From Benincasa hispida (Eukaryota > Streptophyta > Magnoliopsida > Cucurbitales > Cucurbitaceae), in NCBI RefSeq assembly GCF_009727055.1, contig NC_052351.1:53415604-53479603 (forward strand): a stretch of 64,000 bases of DNA. The letters run 5' to 3'. This document shows positions 1 to 12,346 of this stretch, piece after piece. A model generated the notes under the pieces. That model saw only the letters and a program-made list of their open reading frames with translations, was not told the origin of the DNA and made no database searches. The position numbers and the translations under genes were made by a program. The stretch's first letter is position 1. Every line of letters begins with the position of its first letter.

Positions 1-456
1 AAGGGGCCATGCGGTGGAAATGAGCCCATCAAGCCCTCAGTAAGTATACGCTATCCAGAATAATCCATACAGCAACATATATAATCCTTGTTGGAGGAAT
101 CACCCTAACTTCGGTTGGGGAGGAAATCATAACCAAGGTGGGCCAAGTAACCATCAGAACAGCAACTCCGAGAATTGAGGAAACCCACCACCTTTTCACC
201 AAAACTAGAATCAAGGGCATCAGAGACAGTCGCAAAACCAACCATCCTCTTCTAACACCTCTAGTAATTCATTGGAGTCCCTGCTCAAGCAATACATTGA
301 GAAAAATGATGCAATAATGCAGTCGCAGGCGTCTTCAATCAGAAATTTGGAGATTCAAGTAGGGCAGCTGGCATCCAAGCTACGTAATAGAACACCTGGA
401 ACCCTGCCAAGAAATTCTAAAGCCCCTGGATCTCATGGGAAGAAGCAATGTCCTTG
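1..456 (+). pseudogene. Ty3/Gypsy (Athila/Tat-like) gag fragment, 3' end
   Basis: Translation gives a Trp/Asn/Gly-rich linker (NPCWRNHPNFGWGG) and then SLESLLKQYIEKNDAIMQ and RNLEIQVGQLASKL near 268-400, a very typical end of plant Athila/Tat-type gag proteins. The frame contains stops (the TGA near 176, the TAG near 208). Coding sense is lost after about 456, where the family would continue into protease. The window starts inside the element. A pseudogene relic with no intact product. Confidence 0.75.
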
Positions 457-1780
457 AAGACATTGGGCAGGCAAGCTTGATCGCCTGCAAAGGTGTGGAT
501 TGCGTTCATCATGAAAAATTGTCTTCCGGTCCATATCTCTAAATCCTATTTTTACATGCTTTCCTAATTACTGTCTTTATTGCTTCATGAACTTTGTCAT
601 TTATTGTTTCATTGAATTTGTTTTTATGCTTTATGAAATTATTCCTCATTTAATTCACTTGCGTTAATTTTCATGCTTTCTTTAATTTCCTTACTTTTCT
701 GTCTTAAATGCATTATCCTTAAATTTTTGTGAATGATTGTTTAATAAGAAGAGAATTAATACCGCAAAGTCCTTGAGACTTGCGTTGATGAAAAAACATA
801 ATAATAAAATAAAAAAGAAAAACTAATAATAATAAAATAAAATAAAATAATCAACATCCAGTATGCATTGCGATGATGGGTGCATCTTGTACCAACAAGA
901 TACACTTTGCATTCATCTAACTAAAATGCATTATGTTGAGGGTTATGTTGCGCTCGTATGTATTGTTAGCCCGTCCTTAGCGAAAACACACTATGTTGAG
1001 GTAGTGTTGCCCTGGTAGAAGTAACGTGCACCTATCCTCCAAAAATGCATTGAGTTAAGGGGTGTGTTGCAATGATACATGCATTGTTGCCCGTCTTCTG
1101 CAAATATGCATTTGTGTTAATGGAAGCGTGGTGTTAATTTTTAATCGTGCACCTGTCTGAATCAAATACAAAAGACAACTTCATTCATTATTTTTCTTTG
1201 TAGAGAAGCTAATTCTTTGATTCTTTGTACATACAAAAAAAAAATTGTATTGCGTTATTTGTATTTCTTTGTATACTTAGTTAATTTTTAATACAACTGA
1301 GTAGCTATTCTTTCCATATGCCTTAGCCTCTTCTTTATCTTCATTTGTCATTATTTGCGACATTCTTGATCTTTTATTTTGCGTTATTCATTGCGCTGCT
1401 ATGATGTATAATATGTATACATTTAGTAACATTTCCCACACTTTGTATTTTTTGACTAACACTTAGTTAATTCGTGGCTATAGCACTATTTTACCTTTTA
1501 TTTATCCTTCAAAATTCTGCTAAAATCTTCTTTTCAAAATTTTGTCTAAGTTTTTGTCTATTCTATCCAAACAACGCAATGAGGACCTTGCGCATCTCTA
1601 AATTTGGGGGTGGGGAACGAACATTCATAGCTCAAGCTCCCAACGTCTTCTCAAGGCCGCGAGACCCATACTTCAGTCCCTTAATGAAGATTGTGGCTAG
1701 GAGACCCATACTTCGATCTCTCATAAAGAACTACCTGCGTGCACGTGGAGTATACTAAGTACCGTCAACACCTTAGATAC
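457..1780 (+). mobile_element. Non-coding 3' part of the Gypsy relic with polypurine region
   Basis: No coding sequence joins the gag end to this stretch, so protease, reverse transcriptase and integrase appear deleted. The sequence is AT-rich with TTGCGTT/ATGCATT words. Near 1580-1620 it contains GAGGACCTTGCGCATCTC followed by AAATTTGGGGGTGGGGAACG. This layout (a GAGGAC box, then a G-rich purine tract) is what precedes the 3' LTR in Athila/Tat-type elements. A 3' LTR probably begins shortly after 1620, but I could not fix its ends. Confidence 0.5.
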
Positions 1781-2839
1781 TTCCTCAGATACCTTCTATA
1801 CCTTCGGTACCTGGTACATTGGACACATAACATTCATGGAAAATTCTACCATCATTATCAGTCACATACATGCTTCACAATTAATAACATATAGTTGCAT
1901 TTCTTTTCATGCATTCTTAACATACACTAGGATTAACAAAACTCATTTAAAATACAAGTATAACTTTAATTACTTGGAAACCATGAACATTAGCATGAAA
2001 TTCATTTGAAACGCATGTCCATTTTGTGGACATATTTGAAAACATTTTGTCACTCACAAATACTCGGGCTTGGTTCTTCCTAAGCTTTGTAGGCTTCTCC
2101 AATGGATGTAGTTCCTACACATAAAACAATAAGAGGTTAGTTGTTATTTGGCCTCCCTTTTGAGACTACTCTTTAACTAAGCTCATACTTGGCCATGGAT
2201 TGCCCAATCATCCACATTTTCTAGATTCAACTTCAAACGTAAATAACTTGAAAACTAGAACCCATTTCATGAAAGTTCTTCTCCAAACATGTCTAAAATT
2301 TCGTTACCAATCTTACCCCAAAGTTTCAGCGTGAAACTTCTTGTGGTTTAACCTAGGCCCTCGAATCTTTCCCGATAACCCTAACTCCAAATTCCTACTT
2401 GAGTAAAGATTTTAGGGTTACTTCCTAAAATATATATAACTCAAAACATAGACCTTTTCTTGCCAAGGTTCCTTCTACAAACATACTTGGAAGGGTGTCC
2501 ACGAGAATACCTTAAAGTTTCAACTCGAAAATCCAAGCGGTTCGGTCCAGATCTATGTTTCTTCATCGAGTTCCCGCAAAAGCTCAAAAAAGAACCTCCG
2601 ACACTTTGTTCCTTCTCTGGCCTTCTTTCCAGTGAGATCTCGCTTCTAAAGGCTCAATTTAATGATGTGAACGAGAGCTAAGCATCCTTACTTAACCATT
2701 TTCTCTAGTTCAAACTCATCTTTTACTTCGAAATGTACAAATTCATGTTAACTTAAATACTTAACCCAACATTTTGCTTAACTTAATAGTAAACATCGTT
2801 AAAAGGAAAAGTAAGGTGCAGGTCTTACAATAGAAAATG

Positions 2840-2975
2840 AAATTCATTCAAGAACTACAAAAATCAACAAGCAACCTATAAAATATAAGTTCTCACAACC
2901 AAATCAAATGGGGTTTTGTCCTAACCTTAAGCTAGAAGAGCTTACCTTAGGCACTCAAGAGGTTAAAGATCATAC
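2840..2975. repeat. Dispersed repeat, copy 1 (second copy at 5690-5845)
   Basis: The stretch with AAGTTCTCACAACCAAATCA and CTAACCTTAAGCTAGAAGAG followed by CTTACCTTAGGCACTCA recurs in diverged form at 5690-5845 (CGCACAACCAAGTTAAATG, TTAACCCTAAGCTATAGA, TTTACCTTAGCCACTCA). Same orientation, about 2.8 kb apart. Likely part of an LTR family present twice; no coding content. Confidence 0.5.
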
Positions 2976-4793
2976 AAGTGAAAAATAATTGAAAAAGGAA
3001 AAGTACAGCTCCTAACAACACTTTTTCAATGAAAATAGGTCTTATGCTATAGAGTTAATTAATAGAATGTATAGCATAAATTGCACAAGTCATACCACTT
3101 ATTATATTAACCCTCAAGTATAAACCAATATAACAACAAGTAGTACTTGGAAGTATTCAAAGGTTAATTCCTCAGGGACATAGTATGGATAAAAAAAAAT
3201 TAAACTACTCATAAAGCTTCTTTCAATGTTGTACAAAAATTGACTACAAATGTCTTTCGATGATGAAATGTTAATGCAACATCTTTAAGAAAGATAAAAT
3301 CGGTCTAATTAATAAATTAATGTTATGAAGATAATTATGAGTAATATAGTTGTAAAAATATCAAATATTAATTATGCATACTTGACTATTAGACTCCCTA
3401 TCTTTCATATTTACAACATTAATACGAATGTAATAAAATCACAATGTGTTCTTTAAGCAAGAAAACCTACGACACCTATCTTTCGATGCGGCATAGAACT
3501 TTAAGCTAGTTGGAGGTCATCTGTGTTAACTTGATACATTTATAACTATTGCTTAATGGCTTCTTATTGTTCTTATTATACCTATTAAAAACTAGTGTAA
3601 TATTTCTACATTGTCAGTTGCTTTAAATATTTCCACACATTTACTTTTCCAAAAGTTCATATGCTACTGTTTTGCCTCGATTGGCCAGATGGAGAAAAGC
3701 ACTTTTCACAATGAAGAACTTTTAAACCAAAAAGATGCACAAAGGATTCAAAGAAACATTCGATTAATACTAGTAAGCTGTTATAACATAGGGGTTAGTC
3801 AAGCCTCACACTTGAAAAATAGCCATAAATAGTCATGATGTTAATATTATTAACAAACAAAAGAGTAATAGATGAGAGTTTAGAGAAAATTAGATATGCA
3901 ACACTTGTATATGACGCTGCGGCTTTGAATTCCAACCAAGAGGTCTTTTGACAATCTCAAAGGTTCTGCATGAAGCTCCCATCTTCTAAGAATTTTTGTT
4001 ATTGTACTTCAGTTCTGCCCTCCATTGGTACAGAGCCTGGATCCTTTTATAGAGAATATATGAGGGATCCACTTGGTAGCCAATTATGCTTATGCAGTTC
4101 TCGATGTTGTAGACCATGACAGATAGATATGGTAGCAACTCTCCTTATCTCTGCAGCATTAAATTGATTTGACAAGGCTTTAGTATAATGTTGGTTCAAT
4201 GTATGAAGATGCTACAACATGTAGGTGATTTGACAGTCCTTCAAGGTAATGTGGGTTCAATGTATGAAGATGCTGCAACATGTAGGTGATTTGACAGCTT
4301 CTTGCATTTCTACCACCTTCACCTGATTTGATGTTCTCAAATGATAAGCTGACGTCTTAGGATAATGATGACCAATTTGTTAGTTCAGAGCATGACGACT
4401 TCCCACAATGTTGTAGCTTTGTTTTTATCAATGCTACAACATCAATTTCTCCTTCAAGTCTTTTCAGCATATGGGTGATTTAACATGCTTAGTATTGTGC
4501 CAAGATAAGATGGTGCCATATTTCGGTTTAAAGTATGAAGACATTCCACCATGCTGTTAAACCAAATTTACACATTGTTGTAGCATCATTTTCTGCAAGT
4601 TTATTTCAGCAACATCTTTTATATACTCTTACAGCATGCTTTTGATCAACACCTTTCTTTTTTTTTTTTTTTTTTGTTATACATTTCTAATGGGATTTAA
4701 ATGTTTATTTATCTCAAGATATTCTACAGGTCCAATAAACATTTTAAGATTTAAAGACATTAAGTATCTTACTTTCATAAGAATGTTGGGGAC
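2976..4793. other. Non-coding LTR-like spacer
   Basis: No supported gene. The words TGCTACAACAT and TGTTGTAGCAT recur through 4100-4630, and a TATA-like box (TCTATAAAAGG) can be read on the minus strand near 4034-4048. This suggests an old minus-strand LTR, without definable ends. A poly-T run lies near 4660. Confidence 0.35.
4166..4300. repeat. 61-bp tandem repeat, two copies plus a partial third
   Basis: The unit starts with GATTTGACA and contains GGTTCAATGTATGAAGATGC followed by a CAACATGTAGGT ending. Unit starts are at 4166, 4227 and 4288, so the period is 61 bases. The copies differ at several sites (for example GCTACAAC versus GCTGCAAC), so the duplication is not recent. Confidence 0.8.
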
Positions 4794-5540
4794 TGTGCCC
4801 TAAATCTCGTTGTTTTTAATATATAAACAAAATTCATTTATTTAATAAAATAAGGAGTTGTTTTATTTGATCATTAGCCTTGTGGTTCAATCCAATAAAC
4901 TAAAAGGTTATTTTATGTAACTTAAACAATATGTAGTAGACATGCGGGTGGATCATGTTCAAGTAATAACCCAAATGGTCTGTAGTATATTGGATAAGGA
5001 TGTATGCATTATCCTGGTGATACTATGGATATGACTCACTTTGTAAATGTTACAAGAGTTGTAATTTTGCAAACAATTTGATCAAAATCATTCATGTGGA
5101 GACATGCGAGTGGGGATATCCTACACAAAGAGTTTGTATAAGACCGGACCACGAAATGATCAGTTTCTCTTTATAACACCGTTGACTTAGATTAAAATTT
5201 CAGAGGATGATCATAGGTAACTCAACAATCCTAAGTGAGTTATGAACTTCTATCTATGATAGCAGTCCTTTGATTTATATGGGTAAGAGTTGCCTGAGTT
5301 GCTAACTCAACAAGCCTACCATTTTGGAGATTTTTTCGTGTAGGGAGCTGAGAACATAACTACACAAGTTAGAATTCACTCCTTCTCGTCTTTAGGGTAA
5401 GTATATTAATTGCTCCCTGTGCTGATTTTGAGTCTTAAACAATGGAGCCTCTCCCTCTCCTTGGCTCAAGAGGGATTTATTTATGGTAGGACCATAAACA
5501 TGTTTTATTATGGTACGATTTGATTCTTGAATAATTAATC
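4794..5540 (+). mobile_element. Copia LTR, 5' part, truncated
   Basis: Starts TGTTGGGGACTGTGCCCTAA and follows the order of the Copia LTR family repeated through this window: a 'guanine-poor' leader, GGATCATGTTCAAGTAATAA near 4951, ACAAAGAGTTTGTATAAGAC near 5126, CTCAACAAGCCTACCATTTT near 5306, and TATGGTAGGACCATAAACAT near 5482. Similarity ends near 5540; the rest of the LTR is missing. No coding capacity. Confidence 0.75.
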
Positions 5541-5689
5541 ATTTAATGTAGCAAAAGGATGATTTTAGATAACCTACAATTTACATACAAGCATGATCTC
5601 ATTTATGCCCTATGAATATTGACACACCAAGATGCGTTCCTCTCTAGAAAAATAAAGAAAAGACAATGGGTGATCAAGCCATAATAATT

Positions 5690-5845
5690 TTCAAGCATAG
5701 AAGTTGAAATATATCAAGAACTCATTGAAAAATAGCAACAAAATCGTAAGTTCCAAGTCGCACAACCAAGTTAAATGAAATTCATCTTAACCCTAAGCTA
5801 TAGATATTTACCTTAGCCACTCATAATGTGCTAAGATGAAAACAA
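5690..5845. repeat. Dispersed repeat, copy 2 (first copy at 2840-2975)
   Basis: Diverged direct copy of the repeat at 2840-2975. The two copies bracket the tandem repeat at 4.2 kb and the truncated Copia LTR at 4.8 kb, so they may be remains of two LTRs of one old element, or two independent fragments. Confidence 0.45.
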
Positions 5846-5999
5846 AAGATAAGAAATCAAAATTATAAAAAGAATTGTATTGGGAATGAGAAAATACAAC
5901 GAAGATAAGGCTTGAGGCATCTAAATCGAGCATGTCTTGATCTAGATCATGCAAGATATATTTATAGAATTTTGTCTGGCATCGTGACATTTAGGGACA

Positions 6000-8200
6000 A
6001 CACTGCGATGCTAAGGCATGTGATCGAAGCATAGAGGGGTGAGGTAGCGTAGTGCAGTGGCGCTTACGCATGCAAATCATCAGTCTATCAAAGTCCAAAG
6101 TCTTGCGGCGCTCTAAGGTAGTGATGACATGAAGAAATGCATGTCATCTTAAGCCTTTTACTTAGAATTATGAAGGTTGTTTAGCAAAATATGCGGCAAT
6201 TGTGCTAGGAATTCATGAGAAAATGAGTTTGCATCGATCAGCATGATGAATCTCGGCTAACCCGTTATTATGCAGTCAATGTTCTATTTTTGTAGCTAAT
6301 ACAGGAAGTGGACGCAAACGTGGAAAGCGGACCATCGCATAGACAACCGCATGTGGAGAAACTCTCCATCGCAAAGGCGAACGCGTCGATCAATGCATGG
6401 ATGTTGCAGTAATCAGCCATATGCGTCCATCGCATAGGAGTTGCGATCGTCAAGTAATTGCGGTCATTGTGTAGAAGTTGCGGTATTAAGCGAATGCGTT
6501 CACTACACGATAACGCAGAACAATGGGATCAATGCAAGGTGGGTGGAATGAACGCATCAACGCATCAACACAAATCAAAAGATGATGTTGAAATCTCACC
6601 TACCACGCCGTTAGCAATAGAGGTTCAAAAAAGGACTAATGCGCCGAATGTCAGACGCAGAGTAGTCTTTTAATATTGTCGGCGATCCAAGCTCTATAAA
6701 TAGAAGCCGATGAGTAGAAATTCAAGTTATCCAGGGTTTTCGTCCAAGGTTGAATCAAAGGTTTTCGCCTGAGGTTTACCTAGGGCGGATCCTTGTGATC
6801 CAGACAAAATGCATGAGAAGATGCTTGAGAGTTCTTCACCTTCTTCATCCATCCGAGTGATGACCGAAGCCTTCGATCAGAGCTAGATCTCAAGAGAGTC
6901 AGCTCTACCGCCCATCCATGGTACCACCGGCATCCTTGACGCACATCTGCTGGAAGCGAGTCTTTGCTTCCAGCCGGTCATTTTATTTTCCTTTCTTTTC
7001 TCATATTGTATTGTATGACATTTTGTGATTAAAGAATTAATACAATTTGTTTTCAATGCATGTCTCTATTTCCTTCGACTCCATCTCCATCTTCTCTACT
7101 TAGCACCTTTACTTTCATTGCAACACTTAGTGAGATTGCTTGGGTATTACATACTTAGTCATGTGGATTAGGGATATAAAGCATGTAGCAACCTACCGAG
7201 AGGTGTGCATTGCGTGAGTGTATGAGTAACCTTATTTGCTTAGTGTGAAGCTGCGGCAATGCCTGTCTATGGGCTAACGCATTGCTTGTCTATGAGTAAA
7301 GTCAGCAACAACCAACTGCCCGGGAGGGTAAGTGGTTGGTCTCATTAAGCAATGTATGCATTGTTCACTAGAGATAGGAATGATCTTGTGTCAACCAAGT
7401 TCATGCGATTGTCTTGTTTTATGTTGTGCCCAACACCCCTTTAGAGCTACTCGAGAGTAAGTCTAAAGAAAGAACTTAATGACTCAAGAGAGCTAGGTTA
7501 GAATCTAGATTCGAGAGAGCAAGATTAGAACTGCATAAAAAAGAGATAAGGACTTAGAGATAAGCACTGTTTGCCAACCTGCATCGCATGCATCCTAGAA
7601 ATAGGAATGATATTATGTGGTCACATCTTTTTGTGGATGTCATTTTGTCATCGCATAAATAGGAATAGAGGCTTATGTGTAGGCCCTGTAGACTTATCGC
7701 ATATATCGCATGTGTTCTAGCATTAGAAGTCGTAGCATTCGCACCGAGAGGTGGTTCACTATTGTATGTGTGTTGCATGATCACATGGCTTGGGTCGATT
7801 AAGGTTGCCCCCGCGGTCACTCTTAAGTATTGCAATGAAAACATCTCTGCATTTTATCTATTTTTCCCATTCATTTATTTCATGTCAAGAGTTGTTGTGT
7901 CTTTACCTCTCATGCATATTCTCATTGCGTTGTCTGTTAGATAGGAGTAGGAATAGGGTTAACTTAGCAACCTCCCTTCCATTATTTTATTTAAACCGTC
8001 ACATGCACATTACCGCATTCATTTTTCTACAAGTCTCTGTGTTCAATCTCGGATCACCCGAGAAACTTGTGTTCGCGTTATACTTGGCGTGAGCGCAAGA
8101 AAACTTGTGACAGGACGCATGGTCATCGCATACATTTGTTGGTGCATATTCATTCCAACGCATGACCATCGACGCATGACTATCAACGAATATCTTAAGA
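6000..8200 (+). mobile_element. GCG-rich Gypsy LTR and leader, plus-strand copy
   Basis: Rich in GCGATG/ATGCGTT words, with a TATA-like box CTATAAATAGAAG near 6692. From 7402 onward it matches in inverted orientation the stretch ending near 9004. The leader part near 8030-8100 has CTCGGATCACCCGAGAAACT and TATACTTGGCGTGAGCGC, sequences I associate with the LTR-proximal leaders of plant Gypsy elements. Short open frames here are not credible genes: they overlap both strands and have no family resemblance. LTR ends could not be fixed. Confidence 0.6.
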
Positions 8201-9004
8201 ACATACATTGCATACCACGTCCACGGGATTTTAGTTGTCGAGTAAAATTGACTGCTAATTTCCTATCATCAAGTTTTTGTCAAAAACTTGATGCATTATT
8301 TTATGAAGTGAAATTATGGATGATATGCGATGATGAAATTGCGTTGAGCACTCAAGTTTCCTCAGCGAAATCCAAGTGTAAATTCCACTGAGTTTCCTGG
8401 TAAGTCCAGGGTCGAACTCAGGGACTTGTGAAAACAGGTTGCATTGGTAATTTTTAGGACAACTTTGCGGTAACCGGATAAATAAATAAGTTGTTGGGAT
8501 TGTTGTTTGCGATGATGAAAAATAAATAAATACGGCGGAGTTTGAAAAGAGTTGAATAAACGGAAAATGTGATGAGTATGCAGTGAACGAGTTGAGAAAA
8601 GTTTTCGGCTAACACTTCCTAAGATGCGTTCATGTTATGCGATCATGCAACATGCATACAACAGTAAACCACATCTCGGTGCGAATGCCACAGCTTCTAA
8701 GGATAGAACGTATGCGATATATGCGTTAAGTCTACAGGGCCTACACATAAGCCTCTATTCCTATTTATGCGATGATAAAATGACATCCACACAAATATGC
8801 GACCACATAATATCATACCTATCTCTAGGGTGCATGCGATGCAATGTTGACAAACAGAGCTTATCTCTAAGTCCCTATCTCTTGTTTATGCAGTTTAGAT
8901 TCTAAGCTAGCTCTCTCGAGTCATTGGGTTCTTTCTTTAGACTCTCTCTCAAGTAGCTATAAAGGGGTGTTGGGCACAACATAAAACAAGACAATCGTAT
9001 GCGT
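7402..9004. repeat. Large imperfect inverted repeat (core arms 7402-7790 and 8636-9004)
   Basis: The left arm carries GTCTTGTTTTATGTTGTGCC and CAACACCCCTTT; the right arm carries the complement AAAGGGGTGTTGGGCACAAC and ATAAAACAAGAC. The segment GTAGGCCCTGTAGACTTATC (about 7679) is mirrored by TAAGTCTACAGGGCCTACAC (about 8728). Arms are near 390 bases with scattered differences. Weaker correspondence continues inward to about 8.1/8.35 kb and outward to about 6.5/9.85 kb. Confidence 0.8.
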
Positions 9005-9870
9005 TGATGATCCTAGGTCATTAGCTTAGTTATTCTCAACCCATTCGACTAGTGTAGCTACTCATGCGTACTAAGAGAGTGAACAGATGTAGAATAAGAA
9101 CTTCCATTGTATAAATATAAAGATGAAGTAAAAAATAACAATGCGAGGATAAAATAAAGAGCCTGGTAGCAATCTCTTGTTTCTCAGGCTTTTACACTGT
9201 CTTTCTACTCATGTTCAAAAGATAATCTCGCTCTCGCGAGAATCGACTCGCTCTCCGCTCTTACACCTCAAGGTTCTCTCTCGAGTTGCCCTGAGCGATC
9301 TTCGGCGTCTTTACTCTTCTCTTGCTCCGCATTAAAATAAAAAGGAAAAACTATGGACAAAGACGTGCTGAATTAGTGGAACTGGTTAACCGCTCAACCC
9401 CTTTTCTGAAGGATGCCTCTGGTATTTATAGAACTTCTAGGGTGAAAGGCGGTTTCTCTCTCATGATTGCGCAAATGGGACGGCTTTAATTCCTGACTGA
9501 TGCGCCGAATATTTGTCACCGAAAAGTTGAATGTACTTGTTCGTTAATGGCTGTCAACTTAATTCGGATTCGACTGTCATCAGCTTTCTGTCCCATCGTG
9601 ATTAATTATGCCTTTCACCCAGATACGCCTACCATTTTGCACCGACCGAGTTGCGGCAATCCTTCTTGGACAAATGTTTGTGAGCATAATCACCGTAAAG
9701 CCTTACAGTAATGCTACACTCGACCAATGATTTCCTATGATCGTAATTTCTACCTTTTGTCAACGCATATTCTACATAAAAACACAAAAATCAACTGTTC
9801 CTATGCGCTGAACGCATGCGGCCGCAATATAATAAACTTAATGCTTTTTTGACGCAATTTAACATATTTT
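8260..9870 (-). mobile_element. GCG-rich Gypsy LTR and leader, minus-strand copy
   Basis: Inverted relative to 6000-8200. Reading the minus strand from right to left gives a TATA-like TTCTATAAATACC near 9424 and the shared block 9004-8636. The leader counterpart near 8380-8430 is read on plus as TTTCCTGGTAAGTCCAGGGT followed by CGAACTCAGG. The two copies converge on a point near 8.2-8.3 kb. No open frame of note. Confidence 0.6.
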
Positions 9871-10292
9871 ATCAACGCAAGCCAGCATTGTTTAAGAACT
9901 TAGTACTATTATAACATGCATTTCTGCCCGTTACCAGGTAGCGCTGTAGTGCTGCCCCCAAATTGCCACTATTGGAATTCACGCTAGGCATGTTTGCGTG
10001 CGTGGTACAGCTGCGCTGTTCTAATGGGAAAAATAGTAATTTTGCTTCTATCTTTTTGGTTGATGCTCGGAGCTCCATTTTGGTTTGTTTTCATCTCGTT
10101 TCAGCTCCAATGGAAAATTCTACCCATTTGTTGCTCAATACCTACAAAATCATAGAACAAAAGCTTAAAATCCTAGAATGAGCTCAGACTATGTTAGGGA
10201 TAGTAGCACTTTTATGGTGCCATCAACGACTATGACACCTGTAATTTTTCTTTTATGCACAAGTTGAAGAAACTCTAATTATAGACGACCTA
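9871..10292. other. Non-coding retroelement-like spacer
   Basis: Contains ACCAGGTAGCGCTGTAGTGC and similar GCGCTG words near 9937-10015, a composition seen in untranslated parts of plant Gypsy elements. No gene supported on either strand; the open frames of about 70 codons here have no recognisable family. Confidence 0.3.
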
Positions 10293-12249
10293 TGAGTGGA
10301 AGTAGATCATTCCAAGCTCCATTGTGAAATAACTCAAACATTTACAATCATACTAAACAGATTATACATTAATCAATAAATTACAGCATGCTTTGAATTA
10401 AATACAAAGGATGAGAGAAACAATGCCTTTGAAGAACTCTTTCTTCACTTATGTCCCTCGATCAAACACGAACGCAACGAACAAGAAGAACTCAATCTCC
10501 CTCGAACACCAGCAACGAGTATAAACTCGATCCTCGAACAGAACTGGACACTACTACAAGATTACCTTGGTATTCTCGATGTGAAAATCCAGGAGTGGTA
10601 GGCTCTGGTTTATTTTGGATAGAGGGAAGGATTAGAGTGGACGATGGAGTAAGCGATGAACTATCGTATGAAAGAAGAAGTCTATCGTATATACTTGATA
10701 CTCGGTCGTTTAGAAAACAATATTGTCGTATAGTAAACTCGATCCTATCGTTTAGTTACTCGATAATTATTCTGATAACGCGTGTTTCATTGTGTGTAAG
10801 ATTTTGAAAACCAATTTCCTTTTTATCTCACAGTTGCCATAAAACGGTTTATAACCACCCAAAAGAAATATAAATTATCATGTAATTAATAAATTATAAA
10901 TAAATACAGTAACTAACTTATCATATTATATTTATAATCTACAGTTTTGATATTGTATCATATACAATACATAAACCATAATTCTTTTTCTTTTTTATGA
11001 CATTTAATATAAATAATATTTATATTAATTCCTCCAATCAAATAATAATGTATCAAATACATCATATTAATTATATCATATATAATTTAATTAATTTAAT
11101 TATATCATATATAACCAAATTCCCTCTTGTTAATTTGAATATTTCAAACTAACCCAAAAACTGATTCTCAGCTTAAATCCATTGAGCTACTAAAGGGACC
11201 TTATGGACCTGTAGCTTGAAGCTCCAACAGTACGTGAATAACTTATTAAACTCTTTAATCACATTATCCACCATTCGTTAACTGTCGGACACTCCACTAA
11301 AGACCGACAACTGCACTTTTCGCAGTACAGATATATTTCTGTGTCCATTGGATATAGTCAATCGATAGTACGATGACCCTTCACAAATCGCTTGTAAGTA
11401 CAGTTGGACCAAATTATCATTTTGCCCCTGTAGTTACATCTAACTCCTTAAGTACCACTTATTCCTTTAATCAACAATAGATCATAGTCCTACTACGACT
11501 AAACCCTTCTCGAGCCAAGAGAAGGTGTGGCGCCACATTGTTTAAGCCCCGAAATCAGCCCTTAAAGGAGCAATTTATCTGCTTACCCCTGCTTCGAGGA
11601 AGGAGCGAATTCCATCTTGTGTAGCTGAGTTCCCAACTCCTCAATCAGACGAATCCCCAAAATGGTAGGCTTGTTGAGTCAGCGATTTGGCCACTCTCAC
11701 CCATGCAAATCAAAGGACCACCCTCATAGGCAGGAGTTCACAACTCACTCAGGATTAAGGTCATGTTACCTATGGTCATCCTAGTGAAATGAAAGTCTCA
11801 ACTGTGAACATCATTATATAACGAGACTAAACATTTTGTGGTCCGGTCTTATACAAACTTCTGTGTATAGAATATCCCCGCCCACATGTCTAATACATGA
11901 ATGATCAGGATTATATCATTTGCAGTACTTTACAATATTTATAATACCTACAAAACGGGCCACACTTGTAGTGTCATCATGATAAGGTATCCCTCCTTAT
12001 CCATATACTACATACCATTTAGGTTATCACTTAAAATACGATCCACTTGTATGTATCCACATACATGTTTAAGTTACAAGGAAACCATGGATCTTAGTTT
12101 ATTGGTTTGTGGTTAATGCAACTAAAATATCTCATATTTCATAGACTGAAGTGAATAAAATATCATATATTATAAATCACAAAGTGTTCGTTCATACAAG
12201 TGTTTACAAATTATAGGACCCCACAAGATTTAGGGCATCGACCCCAACA
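10293..12249 (-). mobile_element. Copia LTR, apparently full length (minus strand)
   Basis: On the minus strand it starts TGTTGGGGTCGATGCCCTAA (12249 downward) and ends GATCTACTTCCACTCA at 10293, so it has TG..CA ends and 1957 bases. Family landmarks (read on plus) include CACTCCACTAAAGACCGACA near 11290 and CTCAAGCCAAGAGAAGG-like text near 11512. No matching 5-base target duplication is obvious (ACCTA versus AAAGT), so it may be one LTR of an element that has lost the rest. An open frame at 10451-10807 on plus is antisense to the LTR and is not a gene. Confidence 0.7.
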
Positions 12250-12346
12250 AAAGTGACCTCGAAGATTGAGTATGTTTAATCACCTTTTAAGTTTATAATG
12301 TTACTTAAGGACAAGTAACAATTTAAGTTTGGAGGCTTTATTTTTT
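12250..12346 (+). mobile_element. Short Gypsy 3'-end remnant
   Basis: Contains TTACTTAAGGACAAGTAACA followed by ATTTAAGTTTGGAGG, the GGACAAG box plus purine tract that precedes the 3' LTR in Athila/Tat-like elements. It is squeezed between two minus-strand Copia LTRs, so only this scrap is left. Weak evidence from one motif. Confidence 0.35.

Noticed and set aside
7554..8391. Overlapping open frames of 90-100 codons on both strands
   Set aside because: They lie in the inverted LTR pair, overlap each other, show no family motif and follow from GCG/ATG-rich repeat composition.
10451..10807. 118-codon open frame on the plus strand
   Set aside because: Antisense to a full-length Copia LTR, rich in Arg/Ser/Thr without domain, and not present as an open frame in the other LTR copies I compared by eye.
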